Shown in pieces: positions 8,928-21,792 of a stretch of 64,000 nucleotides of DNA. Both the position numbers and the translations under genes were made by a program. How positions within the stretch are numbered: position 1 is the stretch's first letter; every line of letters starts with the position of its first letter. The DNA comes from Vibrio sp. HA2012. GTDB lineage: Bacteria; Pseudomonadota; Gammaproteobacteria; Enterobacterales; Vibrionaceae. The notes under the pieces are model-generated. The model was not told the origin of the DNA. It did no database searches and saw only the letters and a list, made by a program, of their open reading frames with translations. The stretch covers positions 124,001 to 188,000 of the forward strand of contig NZ_PFXK01000001.1 of NCBI RefSeq assembly GCF_002812955.1. Direction: 5' to 3'.

Positions 8928-9563
8928 ATGATGAAAATAACCAAACTGGCTCTGTTGGCGTTAACGGCAGTCGCTCCTTTTGCCCATTCGGCGTCGCTGG
9001 ATTTGCCTTACAGTGTGGATTTACTGGCACTGAACGGCATTAAGCAGGATAATAAATCTGTACTGGAATCACTAAAGCCGGGCAAACAGCAGATCATTAT
9101 CCGCTATTCAAAAGACCTGCGTGATGGTTCCAAAAGCAGATTATATGCCTCTGATCCTTATGTACTGGAGCTGAATATTGCATCAGAAGCAGATGAATAT
9201 GCGCTGGAGCATAAAAATTTTCGTACTTACAGAGCCGCTGAAGCCGCATTTGACCATAATCAGGTGGGCTGGACTCTGGAGCAGAATGGTTCTTCCGAAG
9301 AGATCAATCCGGAAAAACTGCTGGCAGAGGGCTTTATGCCTTACGCCGATATTGAACAAGCGATCCGTAATCATAATAAAGAGAAAGGCATTGTGCTGAC
9401 ATCGTCCGGTGCCACCAATGTGACGGAAGCCGTGGTGACTGTATCCGATTCCGGCGAAGTGGCCATTACCGGTGACCCGGTCACTCAGCTTAAACTCTGG
9501 TATACCAAAGCCAGCAAAGACGAGCGCAAAGCCTTCCGTATCTGGATGATCGATCAGGATTAA
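8928..9563 (+). CDS. Periplasmic DUF2057 (YccT/UPF0319-like) protein
   Basis: The 211-residue protein has a signal peptide (MMKITKLALLALTAVAPFAHS) followed by SLDLPYSVDLLALNGIK, the opening pattern of the DUF2057/YccT family, and ends AFRIWMIDQD, also typical. E. coli YccT has been reported as a periplasmic inhibitor of curli assembly (CsgI); whether this protein does anything similar is unknown. Two adjacent ATGs (8928, 8931) exist; the second is better spaced from GGGG at 8920-8923. It lies 17 bases after the porin terminator and has no obvious partner gene. Confidence 0.8.
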   Translation: MMKITKLALLALTAVAPFAHSASLDLPYSVDLLALNGIKQDNKSVLESLKPGKQQIIIRYSKDLRDGSKSRLYASDPYVLELNIASEADEYALEHKNFRTYRAAEAAFDHNQVGWTLEQNGSSEEINPEKLLAEGFMPYADIEQAIRNHNKEKGIVLTSSGATNVTEAVVTVSDSGEVAITGDPVTQLKLWYTKASKDERKAFRIWMIDQD

Positions 9564-9832
9564 TCTTCCTCTGCGCGATACCCATCGTTCCCACGCGTGT
9601 GGGAACGATAGAACATAGTGGTAACTTCGTTTTTCAGTTCAGGTGAATCGAAGTCATCACTTATTTTTACCTGGCCTTCAAACATCCCATATTGTCTGAC
9701 TGTATTTTTCTTATATGGGATAAGCTGGATAACAGCTTTGTCATATTTGGTGATAATAACTTCATCACCTGCGATAGCAGCACTGATTAATTGAGGCAGT
9801 TTATTTTTTGCTTCATAAATGTTGACTTTCAT
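9560..9832 (-). CDS. Orphan Phd/YefM-type antitoxin with palindrome-encoded tail
   Basis: The 90-residue product starts MKVNIYEAKNKLPQLISAAI and continues GDEVIITKYDKAVIQLIPY, the DNA-binding N-terminal domain of Phd/YefM antitoxins. A GGAG ribosome site precedes the ATG. After DDFDSPELKNEV the sequence departs from the family, and its last residues (SHTRGNDG) are encoded by a perfect 26-base palindrome at 9584-9609. No toxin gene follows: the stop overlaps the 3' end of the convergent YccT-like gene. The likely history is loss of a downstream PIN-domain or other toxin with fusion of the antitoxin end to an intergenic repeat. Function as a regulator is possible but unproved. Confidence 0.75.
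   Translation of the reverse strand: MKVNIYEAKNKLPQLISAAIAGDEVIITKYDKAVIQLIPYKKNTVRQYGMFEGQVKISDDFDSPELKNEVTTMFYRSHTRGNDGYRAEED
9584..9609. repeat. Short intergenic palindrome (TTCCCAC type)
   Basis: Perfect 11-bp arms ATCGTTCCCAC / GTGGGAACGAT around a GCGT loop. It resembles the palindromes at 21737-21764 and 36837-36854. Confidence 0.85.
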
Positions 9833-9989
9833 CTTTTTACTCCGAAACGCGTTTTGTTCCTTATGTGAGCCTGCATAACCGGATTAGCCGATATTTTATG
9901 CGCAGAACTTTTATTGATACATAGGTAACAGCGAGTTCTGGAATATGAGCGGCATTTTTCTTCGCAACCGTTTGCTATTTTTCTGTGTA

Positions 9990-10018
9990 TTGCCGCCTTG
10001 TTAACAGCAGGGTAAAAT
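9990..10018 (+). promoter_or_regulatory. Probable sigma-70 promoter of gsk
   Basis: TTGCCG at 9990-9995, a 17-base spacer, and TAAAAT at 10013-10018, placing the transcript start about 25 bases before the gsk ATG. The 9833-9989 stretch to the left shows no other feature. Confidence 0.55.
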
Positions 10019-10048
10019 CCGGTTTTATTTCCTAGCAGAACCTTTTGT

Positions 10049-11353
10049 ATGAAATTTCCCGGCCAGCGTAAATCCAAACATTATTTTCCGGTTCATGAGC
10101 GTGATCCGTTAGTCCGTCAGGCCCAGAGCCGTAAGAAGATGGCACGTACCCATGTTATCGGTATTGATCAGACGCTGGTGGATATTGAAGCCCGGGTTTC
10201 GTGTGAACTGATTGAGCGTTTCGGTCTGAGTAAAGGGCATTCGCTGGTGATTGATGATCAGACGGCAGAAGCTCTGTATCAGGAACTGAAGCAGCAGGCG
10301 CTGATCAGCAATGAGTTTGCCGGGGGCACCATAGGAAATACCCTGCATAACTATTCAGTGCTGGCCGATGACCAATCGACACTGCTCGGCGTAATGAGTC
10401 AGGATATTAAAATCGGCAGTTACGGTTACCGGTATCTGTGCAATACCTCCAGCCGGGTGGATCTGAATTATCTGCAGGGGGTTGACGGTGCAATCGGCCG
10501 CTGTTTTGCGCTGATCACCGAAGATGGAGAGCGTACCTTTGCCATCAGTGAAGGGCAGATGAATAAGCTGCATCCGGACAGTATCTCTGAAAGTATCTTT
10601 AAAACGGCTTCTGCGCTGGTGCTGAGTGCGTATCTGGTTCGTTGTAAAGAGGGTGACCCTATGCCGCAGGCAACCCTGAAAGCGATAGAGTACGCGAAGA
10701 AGCATGATGTGCCGGTGGTACTGACGCTGGGGACTAAGTTTGTGATTCAGGATAACCCGCAGTTCTGGGTCGATTTTCTGACTCAGCACGTCACGGTTGT
10801 GGCAATGAATGAAGATGAAGCCGAAGCACTGACCGGCGAGAAAGACCCTCTGCTGGCTTCGGATAAGGCACTAGAGTGGGTGGATTTGGTATTGTGTACC
10901 GCAGGCCCTGTGGGGCTGTTTATGTCCGGATATACTGAAGACGATGCCAAACGTGAAACCACATTACCGCTACTGCCGGGGGCTGTTGCAGAATTTAACC
11001 GTTTTGAATTCAGTCGGCCGGCCAGTAAAGCATCCTGTACCAGCCCGATAAAAGTATATTCGCATATTGCGCCTTATATGGGCGGGCCGGAAAAAATAAA
11101 AAATACCAATGGGGCGGGGGACGCAGCACTTTCTGCATTATTGCACGATATGGCAGCCAATAAATACCATAAAGAAAATGTGCCTAATTCCAGTAAGCAC
11201 CAGCATGATTTCTTAACCTATTCTTCTTTTTCTCAGGTCTGTAAATATGCGAATCGTGCCAGCTATGAAGTGCTGGTTCAGCATTCACCCCGTTTATCAA
11301 GAGGATTACCCGAGCGGGAAGACAGCCTTGAAGAAGCATATTGGGAACGGTAA
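10049..11353 (+). CDS. gsk: Inosine-guanosine kinase
   Basis: Gsk phosphorylates inosine and guanosine to their monophosphates in purine salvage. The 434-residue protein is close throughout to E. coli Gsk as I remember it: MKFPGQRKSKHYFP at the start, VIGIDQTLVDIEARV, FAGGTIGNTLHNYSVLADD, YLCNTSSRVDLNYLQGVDG, and the PfkB-type catalytic NTNGAGDAALSALLHD (around residues 351-366), where Asp is the catalytic base. The start ATG is supported by alignment to that family; the ribosome site is weak. It is convergent with hns and shares a terminator with it. Confidence 0.96.
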   Translation: MKFPGQRKSKHYFPVHERDPLVRQAQSRKKMARTHVIGIDQTLVDIEARVSCELIERFGLSKGHSLVIDDQTAEALYQELKQQALISNEFAGGTIGNTLHNYSVLADDQSTLLGVMSQDIKIGSYGYRYLCNTSSRVDLNYLQGVDGAIGRCFALITEDGERTFAISEGQMNKLHPDSISESIFKTASALVLSAYLVRCKEGDPMPQATLKAIEYAKKHDVPVVLTLGTKFVIQDNPQFWVDFLTQHVTVVAMNEDEAEALTGEKDPLLASDKALEWVDLVLCTAGPVGLFMSGYTEDDAKRETTLPLLPGAVAEFNRFEFSRPASKASCTSPIKVYSHIAPYMGGPEKIKNTNGAGDAALSALLHDMAANKYHKENVPNSSKHQHDFLTYSSFSQVCKYANRASYEVLVQHSPRLSRGLPEREDSLEEAYWER

Positions 11354-11457
11354 TTTAACGGTTTTACGATGATACTTCGTAATAGGGATTCAGTAATTCG
11401 GAGTGGTTATTATACATAATCCGTATTTTGATTAAAAATAAGTAGAAACAGAGAAAT

Positions 11458-11483
11458 AAAAAAGCGCCCACAGGCGCTTTTTT
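11458..11483. terminator. Bidirectional terminator between gsk and hns
   Basis: Stem GCGCC / GGCGC with a CACA loop, flanked by six A residues on the left and six T residues on the right, so it can act for either convergent gene. Confidence 0.92.
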
Positions 11484-11511
11484 ATTAAACAGAATAATCT
11501 GTAAAGACTAA

Positions 11512-11919
11512 TTAAATCAGGAAATCATCCAGTGATTTACCTTGATCCAGAAGAGTCTGAATAGCAGATGGTGTACGGCCTTGACCTGTCCAAGTCTTTT
11601 CTTCACCATTGGTATCTACATATTTATATTTTGCTGGACGAGGTTCGCGTTTTTTACGGGTTTTTGTTTTCGTTTCACCAGAAAGCGCCTGGATCAGATC
11701 TTCAAGATCAATACCATCTTTTGCGATCATCTGCGCATATTCTGATAGTTTCGCTTCACGCTCTGCATTTGCTGCTTTTTCTTCTTCGTAAGCATCACGA
11801 CGCTCTTCAACAACGGTAGTTAATTTATCCAGAGCTTCTTCCAGTTGTTCCATAGTTAATTCGCGAGCATAAGCGCGAAGACTACGAATATTCAGCAGAG
11901 TTTTGGTCAGTTCTGACAT
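11512..11919 (-). CDS. hns: Nucleoid-structuring repressor H-NS
   Basis: This is a histone-like silencer of AT-rich and horizontally acquired DNA. The 135-residue protein has an N-terminal helical dimerisation region (1-70, with [20 protein letters not shown]), a basic linker ([15 protein letters not shown]) and the C-terminal DNA-binding domain with the AT-hook-like core TWTGQGRTP at about 109-117. Length and domain order are canonical. In this window its natural targets would include the AT-rich porin upstream region and the genomic island beyond 48727. The gene is monocistronic with a long AT-rich upstream region. Confidence 0.95.
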   Translation of the reverse strand: MSELTKTLLNIRSLRAYARELTMEQLEEALDKLTTVVEERRDAYEEEKAANAEREAKLSEYAQMIAKDGIDLEDLIQALSGETKTKTRKKREPRPAKYKYVDTNGEEKTWTGQGRTPSAIQTLLDQGKSLDDFLI

Positions 11920-12311
11920 GATTCAATCCTATCTGGTTTAATTCAACACTAATAAATGATACTAGTAGGCAACATAATAGAAACGTTAATTTCCATATCT
12001 CTAATTCTATTTTAAAAAATTATATTGTAAAGCGTTTAAACCTAAAAAAAACTAATTTACAGGATTCTTGCAATATAATAACGTGAGTGATTCATGATCT
12101 CTCAGACTTTTTCTATTGATACTGTCTATGATTTTGCATTTTTTTTAATAACTGCAGTCAGATATTTTTGTGGTGAGCCTGACACATCAATAAAGGATAT
12201 CCGTACGGTATGCACTTATTCCATACAGGCTTTTATGTTGCATTGGCAGGCAGGATCAGTAGAATAGCCGTACCTTATTCAGACATACCGCTGTTATTGT
12301 GTGTTGTTGCG
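11920..12311. other. AT-rich divergent intergenic region (hns / nhaC leader)
   Basis: No gene is supported. The hns promoter must lie in the first part. From about 11990 to 12150 the sequence is strongly AT-rich with A and T tracts, compatible with H-NS autoregulation, though no specific site is provable. An 87-codon frame at 12210-12473 is discounted because it overlaps the riboswitch. Confidence 0.5.
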
Positions 12312-12317
12312 TATAAT
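12312..12317 (+). promoter_or_regulatory. Probable -10 box (TATAAT) of the riboswitch transcript
   Basis: Perfect TATAAT preceded by TTGCG, a near extended -10. No good -35 is seen at 16-18 bases. It would start the transcript around 12324, directly before the aptamer. Confidence 0.5.
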
Positions 12318-12327
12318 TCGGTAAGAT

Positions 12328-12490
12328 GTTCTGAGGTAGAGGTGCAATTACTATCAGTATCCGTCATTGGGGTGATGCCAATGAATGACGGGGAAAGGAG
12401 TCGTTGCCGAAGTGAACGTGCAGATCAAAGCCGTTTGCTGGGGTTACATCGAACAGGTGTAACACTGCCATAGTTTATGTTCAGAGCCGA
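12328..12490 (+). promoter_or_regulatory. Lysine riboswitch (L box) aptamer
   Basis: The conserved lysine aptamer signatures appear in order: GAGGTAGAGGTGCAA (12333-12347), GGGGAAAGGAGTCG (12390-12403), GCCGAAGTG (12406-12414), and GCTGGGGTTAC (12437-12447) leading to GTGTAACACTGCC (12457-12469). The closing stem P1 pairs TTCTGA (12330-12335) with TCAGA (12481-12485). An arm with CGTCATTGG/CCAATGAATGACG forms P2. In this family bound lysine stabilises the aptamer and favours termination, so lysine should repress the downstream transporter. Confidence 0.95.
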
Positions 12491-12545
12491 TCACTATTTA
12501 TATAGGCCTGAGCGTAGAGTGTTTAAACTATGGAGCGCTACTGTA

Positions 12546-12584
12546 GGTTGGGTGAAACGTCCGTTTCCCTTCCAATTATTTTTA
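12546..12584 (+). terminator. Riboswitch expression-platform terminator
   Basis: GGTTGGGTGAAACG (12546-12559) pairs with CGTTTCCCTTCC (12562-12573) through GAAACG/CGTTTC, GGG/CCC and GG/CC, followed by a T-rich run (ATTATTTTTAT). It lies between the aptamer and the transporter start, as expected for transcriptional OFF control. Confidence 0.75.
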
Positions 12585-12664
12585 TATCTGTCACGAAGAC
12601 GGAATGCTGCAGTAGATCTCCAGGCTATGCGAACGCATACCTGACCAATTGGTTTTTGAAGATC

Positions 12665-14260
12665 ATGAATTTAGTCGATTTTGCATTATCACCTTTATCT
12701 CTTTTGCCGCCAGTGGTGGCATTGGGGCTGGCTATAATTACCCGTCGTGTACTTTTATCGCTCGGTGTTGGTATTATTCTGGGTTCACTATTACTGGCTG
12801 ATTATTCTGCAATAAATGCTGCTGCCTATATAGGTACTAAGATAAAAGGCGTATTTATTGAAGATGGCGCGATTAATAGCTGGAATATGAGTATCGTTGC
12901 ATTCTTGCTTTTATTAGGCATGATGACGGCTCTGCTGACTTTATCTGGCGGTACCAGCGCATTTGCCGACTGGGCTCATCAACGTATTAAAAGTAAAAGA
13001 GGTTCGAAATTACTGGCTGCTTTTCTGGGCGTTTTTATTTTTGTTGATGACTATTTTAATAGTCTGGCTGTCGGTTCTATTTCCCGCCCGGTCACGGATC
13101 GTTTTCGTGTGTCACGGGCGAAACTGGCTTATATTCTGGATTCAACCGCTGCACCTATGTGCGTATTAATGCCTGCTTCCAGTTGGGGCGCATATATCAT
13201 GACTATCATCAGCGGTATTTTAGTTGCACATGGCATGACAGAATATTCTGCACTTGGTGCCTATCTGAGTTTAGTTCCAATGAATTACTATGCAGTGTTC
13301 GCATTATTAATGGTATTTGCTGTTGCCTGGTTCCGTCTGGATATCGGATTAATGGGCGAGCATGAAATTAATGCTGAGCTGGGGCAAGGCTCTGATTCCA
13401 GTGAAGATAGTGCGGAAGCTCATGAAATAAATGAAGAGCTGGATATTGTAGAAAGTTCACAAGGAAAAGTAGCCGATTTAATTTTGCCTATTGTGACACT
13501 TATTATTGCAACCATTGCTTTTATGCTTTACACCGGCGGACAGGCATTGGCTGCAGATAATATTGCCTTTAATGTGCTGGGTGCATTTGAAAATACCGAT
13601 GTAGGTATGTCACTGGTTTATGGTGCTCTGGTTGGTTTAGCGGTCGCACTTATTACGGTTCTTAAGCAACGTCTGCCTGTTGGCGATATCAGCAAAACAT
13701 TGTGGATCGGCGCGAAATCTATGTTTGGTGCGATTCTGATCCTTATTTTTGCCTGGACAATCGGCTCTGTAATTGGTGACATGAAAACCGGTGCTTATCT
13801 GTCGTCTCAGGTTCAGGGGAGTATTAATCCGCAATGGCTGCCGGTGATTCTGTTCCTGCTTTCAGGTGCAATGGCTTTTGCCACGGGCACGTCATGGGGC
13901 ACATTCGGTATTATGCTGCCGATCGCCGGTGATATGGCCGGGGCAACCGATCTGGCTCTGATGCTGCCGATGCTGAGTGCGGTACTGGCGGGTTCGGTGT
14001 TTGGTGACCATTGTTCACCGATTTCCGATACCACGATCCTTTCGTCTACCGGTGCGCGCTGTAACCATATTGATCACGTTGCGACTCAGTTGCCTTATGC
14101 GATTGCGGTTGCTCTGGTTTCCTGCGTCGGTTTTGTCGTACTGGGTATGACGGCTTCTGTGGCTGTGGCATTTGCGGCGGCATCGGCGGCATTTGTTGCG
14201 GTTTGTTTTGCTATGGCTGTGATGGCAAGGTCGAAAATAGCGGAATTGCAAAAGGCGTAA
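12665..14260 (+). CDS. NhaC-family transporter under lysine riboswitch control (LysW-type candidate)
   Basis: I choose the ATG at 12665 (MNLVDFALSPLSLLPPVVAL); the frame is open further upstream to 12530, but that part is the riboswitch terminator and leader. The 531-residue product is a polytopic membrane protein with some 11-13 hydrophobic segments and the NhaC/YqkI-type motifs FVDDYFNSLAVGS (near 140), TAAPMCVLMPASSWGAY and GSVFGDHCSPISDTTILSSTGA (near 440-461). A very acidic loop (about 235-270) separates the two halves. NhaC relatives behind lysine riboswitches have been proposed to be lysine transporters (LysW); Na+/H+ antiport with lysine import is therefore an inference from regulation, not sequence alone. 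Confidence 0.85.
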   Translation: MNLVDFALSPLSLLPPVVALGLAIITRRVLLSLGVGIILGSLLLADYSAINAAAYIGTKIKGVFIEDGAINSWNMSIVAFLLLLGMMTALLTLSGGTSAFADWAHQRIKSKRGSKLLAAFLGVFIFVDDYFNSLAVGSISRPVTDRFRVSRAKLAYILDSTAAPMCVLMPASSWGAYIMTIISGILVAHGMTEYSALGAYLSLVPMNYYAVFALLMVFAVAWFRLDIGLMGEHEINAELGQGSDSSEDSAEAHEINEELDIVESSQGKVADLILPIVTLIIATIAFMLYTGGQALAADNIAFNVLGAFENTDVGMSLVYGALVGLAVALITVLKQRLPVGDISKTLWIGAKSMFGAILILIFAWTIGSVIGDMKTGAYLSSQVQGSINPQWLPVILFLLSGAMAFATGTSWGTFGIMLPIAGDMAGATDLALMLPMLSAVLAGSVFGDHCSPISDTTILSSTGARCNHIDHVATQLPYAIAVALVSCVGFVVLGMTASVAVAFAAASAAFVAVCFAMAVMARSKIAELQKA

Positions 14261-14317
14261 GTTCACCTCTGTCTGTTGCTGTTTTCTTTTTTTATCCAAA
14301 AAATTTAACCTTTGCTA

Positions 14318-14346
14318 TTGAAAAATGTTCACAGCTTGGTTAGTGT
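14318..14346 (+). promoter_or_regulatory. Probable promoter of the his operon
   Basis: TTGAAA at 14318-14323, a 17-base spacer, and TAGTGT at 14341-14346, giving a transcript start about 20 bases before the leader-peptide ATG. Confidence 0.55.
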
Positions 14347-14374
14347 TGTTTTACAAACATGGAGCTGACAAACT

Positions 14375-14422
14375 ATGCGTAATTTTGTAATGAACATTCA
14401 TCATCACCATCATCCTGAGTAG
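14375..14422 (+). CDS. hisL: His operon leader peptide (attenuation)
   Basis: This is a 15-residue ORF, MRNFVMNIHHHHHPE, with five consecutive His codons, preceded by GGAG at 14361-14364. Ribosome stalling at the His run when charged tRNA-His is scarce allows the antiterminator to form and the his genes to be read. The regular seven-His run of enteric HisL is shortened to five here. Confidence 0.95.
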   Translation: MRNFVMNIHHHHHPE

Positions 14423-14491
14423 TCTTTCGGGAGATGTACGCATACCCGGGAGACACACTCCCGGAGGTTGAGTCAAACGCATCAAGATTTG

Positions 14492-14526
14492 AACCCTCGG
14501 GAGCTAACACTTCCGGGGGTTTTTTA
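14492..14526 (+). terminator. His operon attenuator terminator
   Basis: AACCCTCGGGAG pairs with CTTCCGGGGGTT around a short CTAACA loop, followed by TTTTTT. Upstream GC-rich segments (TCGGGAG at 14427-14433, CCCGGGAG at 14447-14454, CTCCCGGAGG at 14459-14468) provide the alternative pairings of a pause/antiterminator structure. Confidence 0.9.
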
Positions 14527-14608
14527 GTTTCAGGACTGGAATAATCTTTAACACTCAACGCTTGCTTCGAAATAATTCGGAATAGGTATAAGAACAGGGA
14601 ATTACGTA

Positions 14609-15505
14609 ATGCCAACACAACGATTAAGAATTGCAATTCAGAAAAAAGGCCGCCTGAGTAAAGAATGTCAGCAGTTGCTGAAAAAGTGCGGTGTCAAATT
14701 TAATCTTATGGGTGAGCGTCTGGTTGTCCATTCCGAAAATATGCCGATTGACCTGCTACTGGTGCGTGATGACGATATCCCGGGACTGGTGATGGATGGT
14801 GTTGTTGATCTGGGCTTTATTGGTGAGAACGAACTGGAAGAAGTGCGGCTGGATCGCCTGGCTCTCAAGGAACCGAATGATTTTGTCACGCTGCGCCGTC
14901 TGGACTTCGGTGGTTGCCGTTTGTCTATTGCTGTCAATAAAGAGGAAGAATACAAGGGGCCGCAGGATCTTATCGGTAAACGTATTGCGACCACTTATCC
15001 ACATTTGCTGAAAGCCTATATGGACGAGCAGGGTGTCGATTTCAGCACCTGTATGCTGACCGGTTCTGTTGAAGTGGCTCCGCGGGCAGGTCTGGCTGAT
15101 GCGATTGCTGATCTCGTGTCAACGGGGGCAACACTGGAGGCGAATGGTCTGAAAGAGGTTGAGGTCATTTTCCGTTCTAAGGCAACGCTTATTCAGCGCG
15201 CCGGTGAATTTGCCGATGATAAACAAGCGTTAATCAACCGTCTTCTGACTCGCATGCAGGGTGTGATTCAGGCAAAAGAATCCAAATACATTATGCTGCA
15301 CGCACCAACAGATAAACTGGCTCAGGTTAAAGCTCTGCTGCCGGGCGCGGAGGATCCGACAGTACTGCCTCTTTCTGCTGAGAAAAACCGGGTTGCAGTA
15401 CATCTGGTCAGTACCGAAAACCTGTTCTGGGAAACCATGGAACAGCTGAAAGAGCTGGGGGCAAGCTCAATCCTTGTTCTTCCTATTGAGAAGATGATGG
15501 AGTAA
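14609..15505 (+). CDS. hisG: ATP phosphoribosyltransferase
   Basis: HisG catalyses the first committed step of histidine synthesis, joining ATP and PRPP; it is feedback-inhibited by histidine. The 298-residue product is the long (HisZ-independent) form, with [13 protein letters not shown] at the start, [19 protein letters not shown] (PRPP-binding loop region around 165-183) and a C-terminal ACT-like regulatory domain (about 225-298). AGGGA precedes the start by about 7 bases. First gene of the operon, 83 bases after the attenuator; four bases separate it from hisD. Confidence 0.97.
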   Translation: MPTQRLRIAIQKKGRLSKECQQLLKKCGVKFNLMGERLVVHSENMPIDLLLVRDDDIPGLVMDGVVDLGFIGENELEEVRLDRLALKEPNDFVTLRRLDFGGCRLSIAVNKEEEYKGPQDLIGKRIATTYPHLLKAYMDEQGVDFSTCMLTGSVEVAPRAGLADAIADLVSTGATLEANGLKEVEVIFRSKATLIQRAGEFADDKQALINRLLTRMQGVIQAKESKYIMLHAPTDKLAQVKALLPGAEDPTVLPLSAEKNRVAVHLVSTENLFWETMEQLKELGASSILVLPIEKMME

Positions 15506-15509
15506 GACC

Positions 15510-17848
<2,339 letters not shown>

Positions 17849-17863
17849 CATAAGGATATTCAA

Positions 17864-18940
17864 GTGAGCAACCAACAAAAAATTCTTTTTATTGACCGTG
17901 ACGGCACGCTGATTGTTGAGCCTCCGATTGATTTTCAGGTCGACCGTTTAGATAAGCTGCAATTCGAACCCTATGTTATCCCAAGCCTGCTGGCTCTGCA
18001 GGATGCCGGATACCGTCTGGTGATGGTGACCAATCAGGATGGTCTGGGTACAGACAGTTATCCACAGGAAGATTTTGATGCACCGCATAACCTGATGATG
18101 CATATCTTCGAATCTCAGGGCGTAACGTTTGATGATGTACTTATCTGCCCGCACTTTGCCGAAGATAACTGCACCTGCCGCAAACCCAAGCTGGGCATGG
18201 TAAAAGATTACCTGCAAGGCGGTAAGGTTGATTTCAAAACCTCCGTGGTGATTGGCGACCGTCCAACGGATCTGCAACTGGCAGAGAATATGGCCATTCG
18301 CGGTATTCAGTACAATCCTGAAACCATGGGTTGGCGTGAAATTTTGCAGGATCTGACTGCGCCAAAAGCCCGGGTGGCTGAAGTGGTACGTACTACGAGA
18401 GAAACCGATATCCGTGTAGCGGTGAATCTGGATGAGCAGGGGGGGAACGAGATTACTACCGGTCTTGGCTTCTTTGACCATATGCTGGATCAGATCGCGA
18501 CTCACGGTGGTTTTCAGATGACAGTGAACGTGGAAGGTGATCTGCATATTGATGATCATCACTCAGTCGAGGATACGGCGCTGGCGCTGGGACAAGCCCT
18601 GAAAGAGGCGCTGGGCGACAAACGCGGTATTGGCCGTTTTGGTTTCAGTCTGCCGATGGACGAGTGTCTGGCACAGTGTGCTCTGGACTTGTCCGGACGT
18701 CCGTATCTGAAGTTTGAGGCAGAATTCAGCCGTGAAATGGTGGGTGATCTGTCGACGGAAATGGTTGAGCATTTTTTCCGTTCACTGACTGATACGCTGG
18801 CCTGCACGCTGCACCTCTCCTCTGCGGGTGAAAATGATCACCACATTATTGAAAGCCTGTTTAAAGCCTTTGGCCGCACCCTGCGTCAGGCAATTAAGGT
18901 GGAAGGTAACGAACTGCCAAGCAGTAAAGGCGTATTGTAA
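17864..18940 (+). CDS. hisB: Bifunctional histidinol-phosphatase / imidazoleglycerol-phosphate dehydratase
   Basis: This is the fused enzyme of gammaproteobacteria. The N-terminal HAD phosphatase (about 1-165) has the nucleophile motif FIDRDGTL (residues 9-16) and a zinc-binding cluster CPHF...CTCRKPK. The C-terminal dehydratase (about 168-358) has the metal-binding [27 protein letters not shown] and [13 protein letters not shown]. The start is GTG at 17864 with AAGGATA about 8 bases upstream; no better ATG exists in frame. The 358-residue length fits the fusion. Confidence 0.97.
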   Translation: MSNQQKILFIDRDGTLIVEPPIDFQVDRLDKLQFEPYVIPSLLALQDAGYRLVMVTNQDGLGTDSYPQEDFDAPHNLMMHIFESQGVTFDDVLICPHFAEDNCTCRKPKLGMVKDYLQGGKVDFKTSVVIGDRPTDLQLAENMAIRGIQYNPETMGWREILQDLTAPKARVAEVVRTTRETDIRVAVNLDEQGGNEITTGLGFFDHMLDQIATHGGFQMTVNVEGDLHIDDHHSVEDTALALGQALKEALGDKRGIGRFGFSLPMDECLAQCALDLSGRPYLKFEAEFSREMVGDLSTEMVEHFFRSLTDTLACTLHLSSAGENDHHIIESLFKAFGRTLRQAIKVEGNELPSSKGVL

Positions 18941-18954
18941 GGAGCCTCGCGGTT

Positions 18955-19569
18955 ATGGAAAATCAGAAAGTTGTTATTATTGATACCGGCTGTGCTAACG
19001 TTTCATCGGTTAAATTTGCGATTCAGCGACTGGGCTACACCGTTGTGGTGTCGAAAGATCCTGACGTGGTGTTAGGTGCTGATAAGCTATTTCTGCCGGG
19101 GGTGGGGACGGCCAGTGAAGCGATGCAGAACCTGCAGGAACGCGACCTGATTAAGCTGGTTAAGAAAGTAGAAAAGCCGCTGCTGGGTATCTGCTTGGGT
19201 ATGCAGCTGCTGGGTAAGCTTTCGCAGGAAAAAGGCTCTAAGGCTGATGATATTGTTGAATGTCTGGGGCTGTGCGACGGTGAAGTGAAGCGGATGGAGA
19301 CTGGTGACCTGCCACTGCCTCATATGGGCTGGAACACGGTGACTGCGAAAGCCGGTCACCCGTTGTTTAAAGGCATCGAAGCAGGCGAGTACTTCTATTT
19401 CGTACACAGCTTTGCGATGCCGGAAGGCGATTATACGATCGGTACCTGTGAGTATGGCAATCCGTTTTCAGCAGCTATCCAGAGCGGTAACTACTACGGC
19501 GTTCAGTTCCACCCGGAACGTTCAAGTAAAGCGGGCTCAAAGCTGATTCAGAACTTTTTGGAATTGTAA
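18955..19569 (+). CDS. hisH: Imidazole glycerol phosphate synthase, glutaminase subunit
   Basis: HisH is the class I glutamine amidotransferase that feeds ammonia to HisF. The 204-residue protein has [11 protein letters not shown] (oxyanion region), the nucleophile Cys in [11 protein letters not shown] (around residue 82) and the His/Glu pair in [10 protein letters not shown] near the C-terminus. It is followed after 11 bases by hisA. The HisH-HisF complex produces IGP and AICAR, the latter linking the pathway with purine synthesis. Confidence 0.97.
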   Translation: MENQKVVIIDTGCANVSSVKFAIQRLGYTVVVSKDPDVVLGADKLFLPGVGTASEAMQNLQERDLIKLVKKVEKPLLGICLGMQLLGKLSQEKGSKADDIVECLGLCDGEVKRMETGDLPLPHMGWNTVTAKAGHPLFKGIEAGEYFYFVHSFAMPEGDYTIGTCEYGNPFSAAIQSGNYYGVQFHPERSSKAGSKLIQNFLEL

Positions 19570-19580
19570 GGAACACTTAA

Positions 19581-21069
<1,489 letters not shown>

Positions 21070-21073
<4 letters not shown>

Positions 21074-21726
21074 GCAGTGCAACTGCAAGTGAGTATAAAG
21101 TAGAACAGGATGTACAAACTCTTATCGGTCGTATCGACTGGGATAAAGTCGATGGTCTGGTTCCGGCAATCGTTCAGGATTTTCAGTCCAGTCAGGTACT
21201 GATGATGGGTTATATGAATGAAGCGGCGCTGGAAAAAAGTGTTCAGACCGGACAAGTTACGTTTTTCTCCCGCACTAAAGAGCGTCTGTGGACTAAGGGG
21301 GAAACCTCCGGCAACGTTCTGCAACTGAAAAATATTGCGCTGGACTGTGATAACGATACGCTGCTGGTCAAAGTAAATCCAATCGGTCCGACTTGCCATC
21401 TGGGAACCACAACCTGTTTTGATGGTGATAAGCAGGAAGAATCACAACTGGTGTGGCTTCATCAACTGGAATCCCTGCTTGCTGAACGTAAACATGCTGA
21501 TCCGGAATCTTCCTATACTGCCAGTCTGTACGCCCGTGGCACCAAACGTATTTCGCAGAAAGTGGGTGAAGAAGGGGTTGAAGTTGCGCTTGCGGCAACG
21601 TCGGGCGATAAGGCGGAATTAATCTGTGAATCGGCTGACCTGATTTATCACTTGCTGGTATTGCTGCAGGATCAGGGGCTGGCGCTGAATGATGTAATTA
21701 ATAAGCTGAAAGAAAGACATCAGTAA
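21070..21726 (+). CDS. hisI: Bifunctional PR-AMP cyclohydrolase / PR-ATP pyrophosphatase
   Basis: This fusion (HisIE) performs steps two and three of the pathway. The N-terminal cyclohydrolase half (about 20-120) has [34 protein letters not shown] and the metal-binding [10 protein letters not shown]...[11 protein letters not shown]. The C-terminal pyrophosphohydrolase half (about 125-218) has [24 protein letters not shown], an MazG-like helical fold. The N-terminus has about 15 extra residues ([15 protein letters not shown]) compared with the enteric enzyme. It ends the his operon. Confidence 0.97.
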
Positions 21727-21736
21727 TGGTATTTCC

Positions 21737-21764
21737 TTATTCCCACGCTTCTGCGTGGGAATAA
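21737..21764. repeat. Palindrome after the his operon
   Basis: TTATTCCCACGC / GCGTGGGAATAA, 12-bp perfect arms around TTCT. A second hairpin GCGGGT (21777-21782) / ACCCGC (21795-21800) follows. Neither has a long T-run, but both lie between convergent genes and may terminate. Confidence 0.85.
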
Positions 21765-21792
21765 ATACCGGGTTGGGCGGGTGGCTAAGCGT

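Noticed and set aside
9829..10077. An 82-codon leftward frame overlapping the gsk start
   Set aside because: It covers the gsk promoter and first codons, has biased basic composition, no ribosome site and no family resemblance.
12210..12664. Reading frames within and after the lysine riboswitch, including an N-terminal extension of the NhaC protein
   Set aside because: They coincide with the aptamer and terminator; the transporter family starts at the MNLVDFALS region.
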